Shown here in pieces: positions 34,775 to 44,390 of a stretch of DNA of 64,000 bases (the first letter of the stretch is position 1; each line of letters starts with the position of its first letter). The notes under the pieces were generated by a model, which saw only the letters and a list, made by a program, of their open reading frames with translations, had not been told where the DNA came from and made no database searches. Source of the stretch: Pseudomonas baltica (GTDB lineage Bacteria; Pseudomonadota; Gammaproteobacteria; Pseudomonadales; Pseudomonadaceae). The translations under genes were made by a program, and so were the position numbers. The DNA lies in assembly GCF_014235765.1 (NCBI RefSeq), contig NZ_JACMYH010000001.1:1736001-1800000 (forward strand), written 5' to 3'.

Positions 34775-35971
34775 CTAGCTGAGAAGGCCGTCTTCCTGCA
34801 GCAGGGTCTGCAGACGCTGTTCGCGAATGCCGTAGAAGGCTTTCAGTTCCTCGATCTTCGCCAGCGCTTCGGAAGACGGGCCGGACGTGTCGCGCTTGAC
34901 CGCCAGAATCATCTTGTTCTTGTTGGTGTGCTCCAGAGAAATGAACTCGAACACCTTGGTCTCGTATCCGCAGGCGTCCAGCAACAGCGCGCGCAGGCTG
35001 TCGGTGACCATCTCGGCCTGCTGGCCCAGATGCAGGCCATATTGCAGCATGGGCTTGAGCAGGCCCGGGCTCTGGATCTGCAGGCGGATTTCCTTGTGGC
35101 AGCACGGTGAGCACATGATGATCGCCGCGCCACAGCGGATACCGGTGTGAATGGCGTAGTCGGTGGCGATGTCGCAGGCATGCAGGGCGATCATCACGTC
35201 GATCTCGCTGGGCACCACCGAACGCACGTCGCCGCACTCGAACACCAACCCCGGATGTTCCAAGGAGGTGGCAGCCGCGTTGCACAATTCGACCATGTCC
35301 GGACGCAGTTCGACGCCGGTGACCTGGGCCTGACGCTGCAGCGAGTTGGCCAGATAGTCATGGATGGCGAAGGTCAGATAGCCCTTGCCCGAGCCGAAAT
35401 CGGCGACCCGTACGGGAACAGTCGTCTTGGCCAGCACCGACGAAGCGAAGGCGTGGGAAAACACCTCGATGAACTTGTTGATCTGTTTCCACTTGCGCGA
35501 CATCGCCGGGATCAGTTGCTGCTGCTTGTCGGTCACACCCAGGTCCTGCAGAAACGGCCGGCTCAGCTCCAGGTAGCGCTTCTTTTCCCGATCGTGACCC
35601 AACTCCGGCGCGGCCCGCTCCTGCTGTTGCTTGTTGCGGTGCAGGCTGGCCTTGTTCTTCTTGCTGAATTCAAGCTGCAACTCGTCGGTCAAGGTCAGCA
35701 GGTGGGCGTTCTTGAAGGTGTCGGGCAAGGCGTCGGCAATGAACTGCTGGCCATCGACCAAGCTGAAGTTCTTGGTGATGTCACGCGTCTTGTAGCGGTA
35801 CACGAACGACAGGCACGCTTCGCCCTTGATGGTCGCCAACTTGACGATCAGCCGCTGCAGGTCCGGTTCCTGGCCGACATGGCGGGCCAGCACCACTTTG
35901 ATGAAAGCGTTCTGCGCCAGGCTGGTGTCGAGCAGGGCAAGGAATTCGGCGCGGGGGTCGGTGACGGACAT
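34775..35971 (-). CDS. class I SAM-dependent methyltransferase, GSTCD-like (Methyltransf_32 type)
   Basis: A 398-residue protein. The central domain has the SAM-binding VRVADFGSGKGYLTFAIHDY (about residues 188-207), an acidic post-motif VTGVELRPDM and a Cys-rich IMCSPCCHKEI motif (about 289-299), which may bind the substrate or a metal. The N-terminal 170 residues are helical and unassigned. The family members are RNA- or protein-directed but mostly uncharacterised. It has its own promoter region facing bglX, and its 3' end lies 95 bases from the LuxR-type gene, on the same strand. Confidence 0.8.
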   Translation of the reverse strand: MSVTDPRAEFLALLDTSLAQNAFIKVVLARHVGQEPDLQRLIVKLATIKGEACLSFVYRYKTRDITKNFSLVDGQQFIADALPDTFKNAHLLTLTDELQLEFSKKNKASLHRNKQQQERAAPELGHDREKKRYLELSRPFLQDLGVTDKQQQLIPAMSRKWKQINKFIEVFSHAFASSVLAKTTVPVRVADFGSGKGYLTFAIHDYLANSLQRQAQVTGVELRPDMVELCNAAATSLEHPGLVFECGDVRSVVPSEIDVMIALHACDIATDYAIHTGIRCGAAIIMCSPCCHKEIRLQIQSPGLLKPMLQYGLHLGQQAEMVTDSLRALLLDACGYETKVFEFISLEHTNKNKMILAVKRDTSGPSSEALAKIEELKAFYGIREQRLQTLLQEDGLLS

Positions 35972-36194
35972 GGCGAAACGGATCTCGGGTCTATTCAGGC
36001 AGGCATTTTAGTGGCTGTGAATGGACTTGGGGGATTTGATTCGACGCTGCTTGCGCGAATGCATTTGTATCAATCCCGGCACCCGACTGGATTGACGAGC
36101 GCCGATACGTTAAAACACCTCCGGCAAACTATAAAAACACTGTCACCCGTAATCGGCTGCGGCATCCCTGCGGTAGGCCAGAGAGAAGAACTCA

Positions 36195-38486
36195 ATGAAC
36201 AAGCTGTGTCTGCTGGGTGTCGTCGTTGGCCTGGCCTTGCAAACCGCGTATGCCGATAGCCCTTCCCAAGGTCCGCAGAACAAGGATGCATTCGTTGCCG
36301 ACCTGCTCGCACGCATGACCCTGGACGAGAAGATCGGCCAGTTGCGCCTGATCGCCATCGGTGGGGAAATGACTCACCAGCGCATCGAGGCCGAGATCGC
36401 CGCAGGGCGCATCGGCGGCACTTTCAATTCGGTCACTCGCGCGGACAACAGGCCCATGCAGGATGCCGCGCAGCGCAGCCGCCTGAAGATTCCCATGTTC
36501 TTCGCCTACGACGTGATCCACGGTCACCGCACGCAGTTTCCGATCAGCCTGGGCCTGGCCGCGAGCTGGGACATGGACGCCATTGCCTTGAGTGCCAGAA
36601 CCTCGACCGCCGAAGCGGCGGCCGACGGTATCGACATGACCTTCGGGCCGATGGTCGACATCTCTCGCGATCCGCGCTGGGGCCGCATCAGCGAGGGGTT
36701 TGGCGAAGACACCCACCTGGTGTCGAAAATTGCCCGGGTGATGGTGGAAAACATACAGGGCCCCAGCCCGGCCAACCCGGACCGAATGATGGCCAGCGCC
36801 AAGCACTTCGCCTTGTACGGCGCGATCGAGGGCGGGCGCGACTACAACACCGTCGACATGAGCCCGCAACGGATGTTCCAGGACTACCTGCCGCCTTATC
36901 GCGCCACGGTCGATGCTGGCGCAGGTGGCATGATGGTCGCCCTGAACTCCATCAACGGTGTGCCGGCGACCTCCAATACCTGGCTGATGCAGGATGTGCT
37001 GCGCAAGCAATGGGGGTTCAAGGGCGTCACCATCAGTGACCACGGTGCAATTCATGAATTGATAAAGCATGGCGTGGCCAGCGACGACCGTGAGGGGGCC
37101 AAGCTGGCCATCAAGGCCGGCATCGACATGAGCATGAACGACCAGGCGTACGGCGAACATCTACCGGGGCTGCTCAAGAGCGGCCAGATCAGCCAGGCCG
37201 ACATCGATAACGCGGTGCGCGAGGTGCTTGGCGCCAAATACGACATGGGCCTGTTCGCCAACCCGTACCTGCGCATCGGCAAGGCCCAGGACGACCCGGC
37301 CGATGTCAACGCAGAAAGCCGCCTGCATCGCGCCGAAGCGCGTGATGTCGCGCGCAGGACGCTGGTGTTGCTGAAGAACCAGAAGCAGACGCTGCCGCTG
37401 AAAAAAGACGCGCGCATTGCCCTCATCGGGCCCCTCGCCGACGCGCCGGACGACATGCTCGGCAGCTGGTCGGCAGCCGGCGTCGCAACGCAATCGGTGA
37501 CGTTGCTCAACGGATTGCGCAATGCCGTGGCCGACCCCGCCAAGGTCACTTATGCCAAGGGGGCGAATCTCACCGATGACCGTGCGACGCTGGACTTCAT
37601 CGCCCACTTCAACCCCGAGCACGTGAAGCAGGCCATCGACCCACGCTCCGGCCAGGCCTTGATCGACGAAGCGTTGGCAGCGGCACGCGATGCCGACGTG
37701 ATAGTGGCCGCGGTGGGCGAATGGCGCGGCATGACCCATGAATCGGCCAGCCGTGTTGCCCTCGACCTGCCGCGTACCCAGCAAGCCTTGATCACTGCAC
37801 TGCGCGCCACGGGCAAACCGCTGGTGATGGTGCTGATGAACGGCCGCCCGCTGACCATTGGCGAACAACAGCGCCAGGCAGATGCGGTGCTGGAAACCTG
37901 GTACAGCGGCACCGAAGGCGGCAATGCCATTGCCGATGTGTTGTTCGGCGACTACAACCCGTCCGGCAAACTGCCGGTCACCTTCCCGCGCTCGGTTGGC
38001 CAGGTGCCGCTGTACTACAGCCACTTGAGCATCGGCCGACCGTTCACGCCGGGGCATCCGGGCAACTACAGTTCGCAGTATTTCGACAGCGAACAGGGCC
38101 CGCTGTACCCCTTCGGCTACGGCTTGAGCTACACCGACTTCAGCCTGTCGGACGTCAGCCTGTCGAGCAAGCGCCTGAGCCGCGACGGCAAGGTGACGGC
38201 CAGCATCAACGTGCGCAACGTCGGCAAGGTCGCCGGCGAGACCGTGGTTCAGCTGTATCTGCGTGATGTCGCTGCTTCGATGGCTCGACCGGTCAAGGAG
38301 CTCAAGCATTTCCGCAAGGTGATGCTCAAGCCGGGCGAAAGCCAGACCCTGACATTCGATATCGTCGAGGGTGATCTGAAGTTCTATAACCAGCAACTGG
38401 TGCGGGCCGCCGAGGCCGGGCAGTTCACCGTGATGATCGGGCTGGACTCCCAGGACGTCAAAGAGGCGACCTTCGAGTTGTTGTAG
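36195..38486 (+). CDS. bglX: periplasmic beta-glucosidase (glycoside hydrolase family 3)
   Basis: BglX removes terminal beta-D-glucosyl residues in the periplasm. The 763-residue protein has a signal peptide (about residues 1-20, ending TAYA), the N-terminal GH3 barrel with GPMVDISRDPRWGRISEGFGED and the nucleophile D282 in TISDHGAI, a second alpha/beta domain (GPLADAPDDMLGSW onward) and a C-terminal fibronectin type III-like domain (about 665-760). Architecture and length match E. coli BglX. It is followed 24 bases later by the dctB-like gene on the same strand, though the gene functions differ. Confidence 0.96.
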   Translation: MNKLCLLGVVVGLALQTAYADSPSQGPQNKDAFVADLLARMTLDEKIGQLRLIAIGGEMTHQRIEAEIAAGRIGGTFNSVTRADNRPMQDAAQRSRLKIPMFFAYDVIHGHRTQFPISLGLAASWDMDAIALSARTSTAEAAADGIDMTFGPMVDISRDPRWGRISEGFGEDTHLVSKIARVMVENIQGPSPANPDRMMASAKHFALYGAIEGGRDYNTVDMSPQRMFQDYLPPYRATVDAGAGGMMVALNSINGVPATSNTWLMQDVLRKQWGFKGVTISDHGAIHELIKHGVASDDREGAKLAIKAGIDMSMNDQAYGEHLPGLLKSGQISQADIDNAVREVLGAKYDMGLFANPYLRIGKAQDDPADVNAESRLHRAEARDVARRTLVLLKNQKQTLPLKKDARIALIGPLADAPDDMLGSWSAAGVATQSVTLLNGLRNAVADPAKVTYAKGANLTDDRATLDFIAHFNPEHVKQAIDPRSGQALIDEALAAARDADVIVAAVGEWRGMTHESASRVALDLPRTQQALITALRATGKPLVMVLMNGRPLTIGEQQRQADAVLETWYSGTEGGNAIADVLFGDYNPSGKLPVTFPRSVGQVPLYYSHLSIGRPFTPGHPGNYSSQYFDSEQGPLYPFGYGLSYTDFSLSDVSLSSKRLSRDGKVTASINVRNVGKVAGETVVQLYLRDVAASMARPVKELKHFRKVMLKPGESQTLTFDIVEGDLKFYNQQLVRAAEAGQFTVMIGLDSQDVKEATFELL

Positions 38487-38510
38487 GTCGGCAACGGCTC
38501 GATAGCGCCC

Positions 38511-40265
38511 GTGACCGGTTCCCGCGCCCCGCGCCTGGCCGTCATCGTGCTGGTCATCGTGGCCGGCGCGTCGTTGTGCGCCGCATGGGCGGGCCGTCAC
38601 GCCCAGCTGCTGGCGCAGAACGAGGAGGCGGCACGCAGCAATGGCCAGTTGGCGCTGTACGCCAACAGCCTGCACACCCTGATCGAACGGTATCGCACCC
38701 TGCCTGCAGTACTGGCGCTGGATCCTCAGCTGCAGCAGTCGCTACAGGGGCCGATCGATCCGGCCACCCAGAACATGCTCAACCGCAAGCTTGAGCGCAT
38801 CAACGCGGCGGCGCGGTCGTCGACCCTGGAACTGCTCGACCATCAGGGCCTGGCGGTGGCAGCCAGCAACTGGCGTCTGCCGACCAGCTATGTGGGTCAC
38901 AACTACGCCTTCCGCCCCTATTTCAGCCAGTCGGTCAGCCAGGGCAGCGGGCGTTTCTATGCGGTAGGCGTAACCAGCGGCATTCCCGGCTACTTCTTGT
39001 CCAGTGCGATCAAGGACGCTCGGGACGGCTTTCTCGGTGCCATGGTGGTCAAGCTCGAGCTGCCCGAACTGGAACAGGAATGGGCGCAGGGGCCCGATAC
39101 CTTGCTGGTCAGTGACGCGCGCGGGGTGGTGTTCATCGCCAACCGACCGGGATGGCGGTATCGCACCTTGCACCCTTTGAGCGAGGCCGACCGCGCCGAA
39201 CTGCAGCGCACCCGTCAGTATCACGATCAAGCCTTGCAGCCGCTGGACCACCAGGTGCTGGGCAACCTCGATGGAGCGGCCCGGCACGTGCGCGTCAACG
39301 GCCCTCAAGGCACCGCCGACTACCTGTGGGCATCGTTGCCGATGGCCAGCGAAGGCTGGACCCTGCACTTGCTCAAGCCTCCCATGGCGAGTACCGAAGA
39401 CAGCCGCAATGCCGCGCTGGCAGCGGCCGGCCTGTGGTTGAGTCTGGTTTTCGGCGGCCTCTGGCTGAATCAGCGTCGGCGCCTGGCTGCGCTGCGCCAG
39501 CGCGGTCGCGAGCAATTGGAATCACTGGTCAGGGCACGCACCCGGGAGCTGCGCGATGCTCAGGAGGGCCTGGTCCAGGCGGCCAAACTGGCGGCATTGG
39601 GGCAGATGTCGGCGGCCTTGGCCCATGAGATCAGCCAGCCGCTGACAGCGCAGCGCATGCAGCTGGCGAGCCTGCGGCTGTTGCTCGATCAGGATCGCAT
39701 CGACGCGGCGCGCCAGGCCCTGGCGCCGCTGGAACAGATGTTGGTACGCATGGCGGCCTTGACCACCCATTTGAAGACCTTCGCGCGCAAGAGCCCGGCC
39801 GGCGTGCGCGAACGAGTCGACCTGGCGCAGGTGCTCGATCAAGCCTTGCAGTTGCTGGAGACACCCCTGCATACGGCAGGTGTACGCCTGCAGTTGCAGG
39901 TCCGGCGGCCGGCCTATGTCCGCGGCGACGTGATTCGCCTCGAACAGGTGCTGATCAATCTGTTGCGCAACGCGCTGGACGCCATGACCGGGGTGCCTGC
40001 CAAGGACATGCACATCAGCCTGCAGCTTCATGGCGAGCAATGGCAGCTGGACATTGCCGACAGCGGTGGCGGCATCGCCAGCGAGCACCTCGAACACTTG
40101 TTCGACCCGTTCTTCACCACCAAGCCCATCGGCGAAGGCCTCGGCTTGGGGCTGGCGGTCTCCCTGGCGATCGCTCACGAACACGGCGGCCAGTTGAGCG
40201 CGGAAAACCTGGCACACGGCGCACGTTTCACCCTTGCCCTGCCCATCGATACGGAGCCTGCATGA
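38511..40265 (+). CDS. C4/C5-dicarboxylate sensor histidine kinase, DctB/MifS-like
   Basis: A 584-residue sensor kinase: membrane segment (about residues 9-27), a long periplasmic double-PAS-type sensor domain (about 45-290) with the DctB-like RPYFSQSVSQGSGRFYAVGVTSG segment, a second membrane segment (about 300-318), a coiled-coil linker and a kinase core with H372 in ALAHEISQPL, N box NLLRNALDAM, and G box DSGGGIASEHLEHLFDPFFTTKPIGEGLGLGL. The start is GTG. It overlaps dctD by four bases (ATGA). It most likely senses a dicarboxylate and drives the sigma-54 permease gene downstream. It could equally be named DctB or MifS, so I leave the symbol blank. Confidence 0.88.
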   Translation: MTGSRAPRLAVIVLVIVAGASLCAAWAGRHAQLLAQNEEAARSNGQLALYANSLHTLIERYRTLPAVLALDPQLQQSLQGPIDPATQNMLNRKLERINAAARSSTLELLDHQGLAVAASNWRLPTSYVGHNYAFRPYFSQSVSQGSGRFYAVGVTSGIPGYFLSSAIKDARDGFLGAMVVKLELPELEQEWAQGPDTLLVSDARGVVFIANRPGWRYRTLHPLSEADRAELQRTRQYHDQALQPLDHQVLGNLDGAARHVRVNGPQGTADYLWASLPMASEGWTLHLLKPPMASTEDSRNAALAAAGLWLSLVFGGLWLNQRRRLAALRQRGREQLESLVRARTRELRDAQEGLVQAAKLAALGQMSAALAHEISQPLTAQRMQLASLRLLLDQDRIDAARQALAPLEQMLVRMAALTTHLKTFARKSPAGVRERVDLAQVLDQALQLLETPLHTAGVRLQLQVRRPAYVRGDVIRLEQVLINLLRNALDAMTGVPAKDMHISLQLHGEQWQLDIADSGGGIASEHLEHLFDPFFTTKPIGEGLGLGLAVSLAIAHEHGGQLSAENLAHGARFTLALPIDTEPA

Positions 40266-41590
40266 GCAATCAAGTGATGGTCATCGACGACGAAGCGAGC
40301 ATTCGCGACGCCGTTGAACAGTGGTTGGGCCTCAGCGGCTTTTCGGTGCAGCGCTTCAGCCAGGCCGAAGACTGCCTGGCGCAGCTGCCAGCGGATTTCG
40401 CCGGGGTCATACTCAGCGACGTGCGCATGCCCGGCATGGGCGGGCTCGGCCTGCTGGCACAGGTCCAGGCCCGCGACCCCGAGTTGCCGGTGATTCTGTT
40501 GACCGGGCACGGTGACGTGCCGATGGCGGTGCAGGCCATGCGCGAGGGTGCCTACGATTTTCTCGAGAAGCCTTTCAGCCCGCAAAGCCTGTTGACCAGC
40601 CTGCAGCGCGCTCAGGACAAGCGTCGACTGGTTCTGGAAAACCGGCGCCTGCACAGTCGGGCCGATTTCAGCGAGCAATTGCAGGCGACCCTACTTGGCG
40701 CTGCGCCCGCCATCGCCCAGCTGCGGCGCCAGGTACTGGATCTGGCGCAGTTGCCGGTCAACGTGGTGATTCGTGGCGAAACCGGCAGTGGCAAGGAGTT
40801 GGTTGCGCGCTGCCTGCACGATTTCGGCCCACGGGCTGGCAAACCCTTCGTGGCGCTCAACTGTGCCGCGATTCCCGAGGCATTGTTCGAGGCCGAACTG
40901 TTCGGTCACGAGAGCGGTGCATTCACCGGCGCCCAGGGCAAGCGCATCGGCAAATTGGAGTACGCCCACGGCGGGACTCTGTTTCTCGACGAAGTGGAGA
41001 GCCTGCCGATGGCTCAGCAGGCCAAGCTGCTGCGTGTGCTGCAGGAGCAGAAGCTCGAGCGCCTGGGCTCCAACCAGAGCATTCCGGTTGACCTGCGGCT
41101 GGTCGCGGCGAGCAAGCCCGACCTGCTGGAGCAGGCACGGGCTGGGTTGTTTCGCGAAGACCTGGCCTATCGGCTGAATGTCGCCGAACTGCGCCTGCCG
41201 CCATTGCGCGAGCGGCGCGAAGACATCGTGCGGCTGTTCGATCACTTCACCGCGGCAACCGCGAAGCGTCTGGCGCGACAGGCGCCGCCGGTCAATTCGG
41301 CGCAACTGGCCCAGTTGCTCAGCCACGATTGGCCGGGCAATGTCCGCGAGCTGGCCAATGCCGCCGAACGCCACGTGCTGGGCCTGGCCGCGCCAGCGGC
41401 GGAAACGGTCAGCGTCCGGCTGTCCCTGGCGGCACAACAGGAAGCCTTCGAAGCCCAATGCCTGCGCGCGGCACTGGCGCGGCACCGCGGCGATATCAAG
41501 TCGGTGATGGAGGAACTGCAACTGCCTCGGCGCACCCTCAACGAAAAGATGCAGCGTCACGGCCTGGCCCGCGACGACTTTCGCGAGTAG
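40262..41590 (+). CDS. sigma-54-dependent response regulator, DctD/MifR-like
   Basis: A 442-residue NtrC-family activator. It has an N-terminal receiver domain (D53 in [12 protein letters not shown]), a central AAA+ domain with Walker A GETGSGKE, the sigma-54-contacting GAFTGA loop in [11 protein letters not shown] and the Walker B LFLDEVE, and a C-terminal Fis-type helix-turn-helix ([22 protein letters not shown]). All catalytic elements are present. The ATG at 40262 overlaps the dctB-like stop. A sigma-54 promoter lies 88 bases after its end, ahead of the 2-oxoglutarate permease gene, which makes that gene the most likely target. Confidence 0.92.
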   Translation: MSNQVMVIDDEASIRDAVEQWLGLSGFSVQRFSQAEDCLAQLPADFAGVILSDVRMPGMGGLGLLAQVQARDPELPVILLTGHGDVPMAVQAMREGAYDFLEKPFSPQSLLTSLQRAQDKRRLVLENRRLHSRADFSEQLQATLLGAAPAIAQLRRQVLDLAQLPVNVVIRGETGSGKELVARCLHDFGPRAGKPFVALNCAAIPEALFEAELFGHESGAFTGAQGKRIGKLEYAHGGTLFLDEVESLPMAQQAKLLRVLQEQKLERLGSNQSIPVDLRLVAASKPDLLEQARAGLFREDLAYRLNVAELRLPPLRERREDIVRLFDHFTAATAKRLARQAPPVNSAQLAQLLSHDWPGNVRELANAAERHVLGLAAPAAETVSVRLSLAAQQEAFEAQCLRAALARHRGDIKSVMEELQLPRRTLNEKMQRHGLARDDFRE

Positions 41591-41634
41591 GCAAGAATCC
41601 GCTCACCCCACTTCTCGTATCGGCAAGAATCCGC
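41590..41634. promoter_or_regulatory. Candidate upstream activator sites: 13-base direct repeats before the sigma-54 promoter
   Basis: GGCAAGAATCCGC occurs at 41590-41602 and 41622-41634, 32 bases apart, which is about three helical turns. They lie about 70-115 bases upstream of the predicted start of the permease transcript, a suitable distance for a sigma-54 activator. Binding by the DctD-like regulator is an inference. Confidence 0.5.
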
Positions 41635-41677
41635 CGGCTTTTTTTCGTGAACCCTCTGAAATCGGGGGTACAGCGGC

Positions 41678-41693
41678 TGGCACGGCTCCTGCT
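41678..41693 (+). promoter_or_regulatory. Sigma-54 (RpoN) promoter of the 2-oxoglutarate permease gene
   Basis: TGGCACG-GCTC-CTGCT matches the -24/-12 consensus (TGGCACG-N4-TTGCW) with the invariant GG and GC ten bases apart. Transcription would start near 41704, about 46 bases before the permease ATG. The DctD-like activator encoded immediately upstream is of the sigma-54 class. Confidence 0.85.
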
Positions 41694-41749
41694 ATTGCCT
41701 TGGCAAGCGCGAACCAACGCGCTACCAACAATAATGAGAAGGATCCATC

Positions 41750-43069
41750 ATGGATAACTCCAACACCCTGCCCGCCGGGGCAACCGCTGCATCCGCCCCG
41801 CCTCGCACCACCGCCAGCCGCGTCAAGTCGATCTTCAGTGGCTCGGTCGGCAACATGGTCGAATGGTACGACTGGTACGTCTACGCGGCATTCTCGCTGT
41901 ATTTCGCCCAGGTGTTCTTTCCCAAGGACAGCCTCAACGCGCAACTGCTCAACACCGCCGCGATCTTCGCCGTCGGGTTTCTGATGCGTCCCATCGGTGG
42001 CTGGCTGATGGGTTTGTACGCCGACCGCAAGGGCCGCAAGGCTGCGCTGATGGCTTCGGTATTGCTGATGTGCTTTGGCTCGCTGGTCATTGCGCTGACA
42101 CCAAGCTACGAAACCATCGGCATCTGGGCGCCCGTGCTGCTGGTGCTGGCGCGGCTGATGCAGGGCCTCTCGGTGGGCGGCGAGTACGGCACGTCCGCCA
42201 CCTACCTGAGCGAGATGGCAACCAGGGAACGGCGCGGCTTCTTCTCCAGCTTCCAGTACGTGACCCTGATCTCCGGCCAGTTGATCGCGCTGGCGGTGCT
42301 GATCGTGCTGCAGCAGACGCTCACCGAAGAACAGCTGCTCAGCTGGGGCTGGCGTGTACCGTTCGTGATCGGCGCGCTGTGCGCAGTGGTGGCGCTGTGG
42401 TTGCGCCGTGGCATGGAAGAGACCGACTCCTTCACCCAGAAAAAGGAATCCAAGGAAAGCACGATGCGCACCCTGCTGCGCCATCCCAAGGAACTGTTGA
42501 CCGTGGTCGGCCTGACCATGGGCGGTACCCTGGCTTTCTACACCTACACCACCTACATGCAGAAATACCTGGTCAACACGGTGGGCTTCAGCAAAGCGGA
42601 CTCGACGGCCATCTCGGCGGCCACGCTGTTCCTGTTCATGTGCCTGCAACCGGTGGTCGGCGCCCTCTCCGACAAGATCGGCCGACGCCCCATCCTGATC
42701 GCGTTCGGGGTACTGGGCACGGTGTGTACCGTTCCCATCCTGACCACGCTGCACACCATTCAAACCTGGTGGGGTGCGTTCTTCCTGATCATGGCGGCAC
42801 TGATCATCGTCAGCGGCTATACCTCGATCAACGCCGTGGTAAAGGCAGAGCTGTTCCCCACCGAGATCCGCGCCCTGGGCGTGGGCCTGCCCTATGCACT
42901 GACCGTATCGATCTTCGGCGGAACCGCCGAACTGATCGCCCTGTGGTTCAAGCAGATCGGCATGGAAACCGGTTACTACTGGTACGTGACCGCCTGCATC
43001 GCCTGCTCGCTGCTGGTGTACGTGTTCATGAAGGACACCAAGACGCACTCACGGATCGAAACGGACTGA
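41750..43069 (+). CDS. kgtP: 2-oxoglutarate (alpha-ketoglutarate) permease, KgtP-like MHS transporter
   Basis: A 439-residue 12-helix MHS-family proton symporter. It shows SGSVGNMVEWYDWYVYAAF (about residues 30-48), the loop 2-3 ADRKGRKAAL, the [21 protein letters not shown] helix-4 motif and the FVIGALCAVV region. The whole profile resembles the E. coli KgtP and P. putida PcaT subgroup. An unusual MGGT helix-7 start is present. Control by the DctD-like activator through the sigma-54 promoter fits a C5-dicarboxylate transporter. GAAGGA precedes the ATG. The closely related pcaT at 59244 shares many motifs. Confidence 0.85.
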   Translation: MDNSNTLPAGATAASAPPRTTASRVKSIFSGSVGNMVEWYDWYVYAAFSLYFAQVFFPKDSLNAQLLNTAAIFAVGFLMRPIGGWLMGLYADRKGRKAALMASVLLMCFGSLVIALTPSYETIGIWAPVLLVLARLMQGLSVGGEYGTSATYLSEMATRERRGFFSSFQYVTLISGQLIALAVLIVLQQTLTEEQLLSWGWRVPFVIGALCAVVALWLRRGMEETDSFTQKKESKESTMRTLLRHPKELLTVVGLTMGGTLAFYTYTTYMQKYLVNTVGFSKADSTAISAATLFLFMCLQPVVGALSDKIGRRPILIAFGVLGTVCTVPILTTLHTIQTWWGAFFLIMAALIIVSGYTSINAVVKAELFPTEIRALGVGLPYALTVSIFGGTAELIALWFKQIGMETGYYWYVTACIACSLLVYVFMKDTKTHSRIETD

Positions 43070-43165
43070 AGCTGAGCATGCCTGCGCCGCAAAGGCGGGG
43101 GCAGTTGCACTGGCCGCCATGGCCGACGCACACTGGGGGCACCTGAACGCTGAGGATTGCCCCTG

Positions 43166-43792
43166 ATGTCGGATGACACCTATTACTACGAGCCGGCCAA
43201 GGGCCATGGTTTGCCCCACGACCCGTTCAACGCCATCGTCGGCCCGCGGCCCATTGGTTGGATCTCTTCCCACGACCGTGAAGGTCGCCTGAATCTGGCG
43301 CCGTACAGCTTCTTCAACGCCTTCAACTACACGCCGCCGATCATCGGTTTCGCCAGTGTGGGACGCAAGGACAGCCTGAACAACATCGAACAGACCGGTG
43401 AATTCGTCTGGAACCTGTCTACTCGTGCCCTGGCCGAGCAGATGAACCAGAGCTGCGCCGCGGTCGGCCCCGAAGTCGACGAGTTCGAACTCAGTGGCCT
43501 GCACCATGCACCGTCGACAATCGTCAGCGTACCGCGGGTGCTCGAAGCGCCGGTGTCGTTCGAGTGCAAGGTGACGCAGATCATTCAGCTCAAGGGCGCC
43601 GACCAACAGGAAGTGCCCACCTGGCTGATCCTGGGTGAAGTGGTGGCGGTGCACATCGCCAAGTCATTGCTCAAGGACGGGGTCTACGACACGGCCGCAG
43701 CCGGTCCGATCCTGCGCGGCGGCGGGCCGGCCGATTATTTCGAGATCGGTCCGCAGGCGCTGTTCAAAATGCACCGACCGCAGGTCAAGTAG
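43166..43792 (+). CDS. flavin reductase-like (FMN-binding split-barrel) protein
   Basis: A 208-residue protein of the flavin reductase-like family. It has the FMN-binding GPRPIGWISSHDREGRLNLAPYSFFN segment (about residues 27-52) and the phosphate-binding region GRKDSLNNIEQTGEFVWN (about 70-87). Members reduce flavins with NAD(P)H or bind FMN without known partners. The ATG at 43166 has GAGG about 10 bases upstream. It is 96 bases after kgtP and overlaps the convergent 79-residue gene by 8 bases. No two-component monooxygenase partner is next to it. Confidence 0.85.
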   Translation: MSDDTYYYEPAKGHGLPHDPFNAIVGPRPIGWISSHDREGRLNLAPYSFFNAFNYTPPIIGFASVGRKDSLNNIEQTGEFVWNLSTRALAEQMNQSCAAVGPEVDEFELSGLHHAPSTIVSVPRVLEAPVSFECKVTQIIQLKGADQQEVPTWLILGEVVAVHIAKSLLKDGVYDTAAAGPILRGGGPADYFEIGPQALFKMHRPQVK

Positions 43793-44024
43793 GCTCGAAG
43801 CGCGGCTCGCCTTCATCGTCGACAGCGGCCAGAGTCAGCAAAATCTCGGCGGCAGCGCCATCGGCCTCGTGCGCGGTACGGAACGACTGGCCGTCGAGCA
43901 CCTTGTGAAACCGCGGCACACCACCGCCCTGCAGGGCCTTGATGGCGATGGCGGCGTGGTAACTGCCTTCATTGGGCACTACCGCTGAAACCGCTTCGTG
44001 ATGTTCGAATACCTTGCGTGCCAT
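43785..44024 (-). CDS. 79-residue protein of unknown function
   Basis: A small soluble protein of mixed composition (MARKVFEHHEAVSAVVPNEG start, ALQGGGVPRFHKVLDGQSFR middle, acidic end). No transmembrane helix, signal peptide, cysteine pair or recognised motif. GAGG lies six bases before the ATG, so it is likely translated. Its 3' end overlaps the flavin reductase-like gene. The AraC/ABM gene pair lies beyond; a shared transcript with the ABM protein is possible because both are on the minus strand with 42 bases between them. Confidence 0.6.
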   Translation of the reverse strand: MARKVFEHHEAVSAVVPNEGSYHAAIAIKALQGGGVPRFHKVLDGQSFRTAHEADGAAAEILLTLAAVDDEGEPRFEPT

Positions 44025-44066
44025 GACATACCTCGCAGCTATGCAAAAGCCACGATTGTACGCAGC

Positions 44067-44390
44067 TCAGGCCGCGCTGGCCTGTTCGATCGCGGCATCC
44101 TCGAAAGTGTGCAGATCGAGGCTGGTGACCAGCAGGCCCTGGACCAGGTCGGAGAACACCTGCATACCGGGCGATTTGAACCAGGCGGTCATCGCGGCGT
44201 GATCGCGCCAGACGCCTGCCACTTGCCACAATCGCTCGTCGCCGTGGCTGCGCTGGACTGCAAAATGCAGGCAGCCGGGCATGCCCAGCGCAGGCCGCAC
44301 CAGTGCCGACAACCTCAGCCCGACCTGTTCGGAATGCCCATGCCGGGCGGTGACCAAGGCACAGTGACTGACGGTAGATAATGAGTTCAT
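44067..44390 (-). CDS. antibiotic biosynthesis monooxygenase (ABM)-domain protein
   Basis: A 107-residue dimeric alpha/beta barrel-type protein. It has the ABM pattern CALVTARHGHSEQVGLRL at the start (about residues 10-27), the PGCLHFAVQRS strand (about 38-48) and a late WFKSPGMQVFSDL helix. These small proteins include monooxygenases of aromatic or quinone substrates and proteins of unknown role. It diverges from the AraC-family regulator gene across 311 bases that hold a repeated operator-like motif, so it is the most likely regulatory target. GGAG precedes the ATG. Confidence 0.8.
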   Translation of the reverse strand: MNSLSTVSHCALVTARHGHSEQVGLRLSALVRPALGMPGCLHFAVQRSHGDERLWQVAGVWRDHAAMTAWFKSPGMQVFSDLVQGLLVTSLDLHTFEDAAIEQASAA

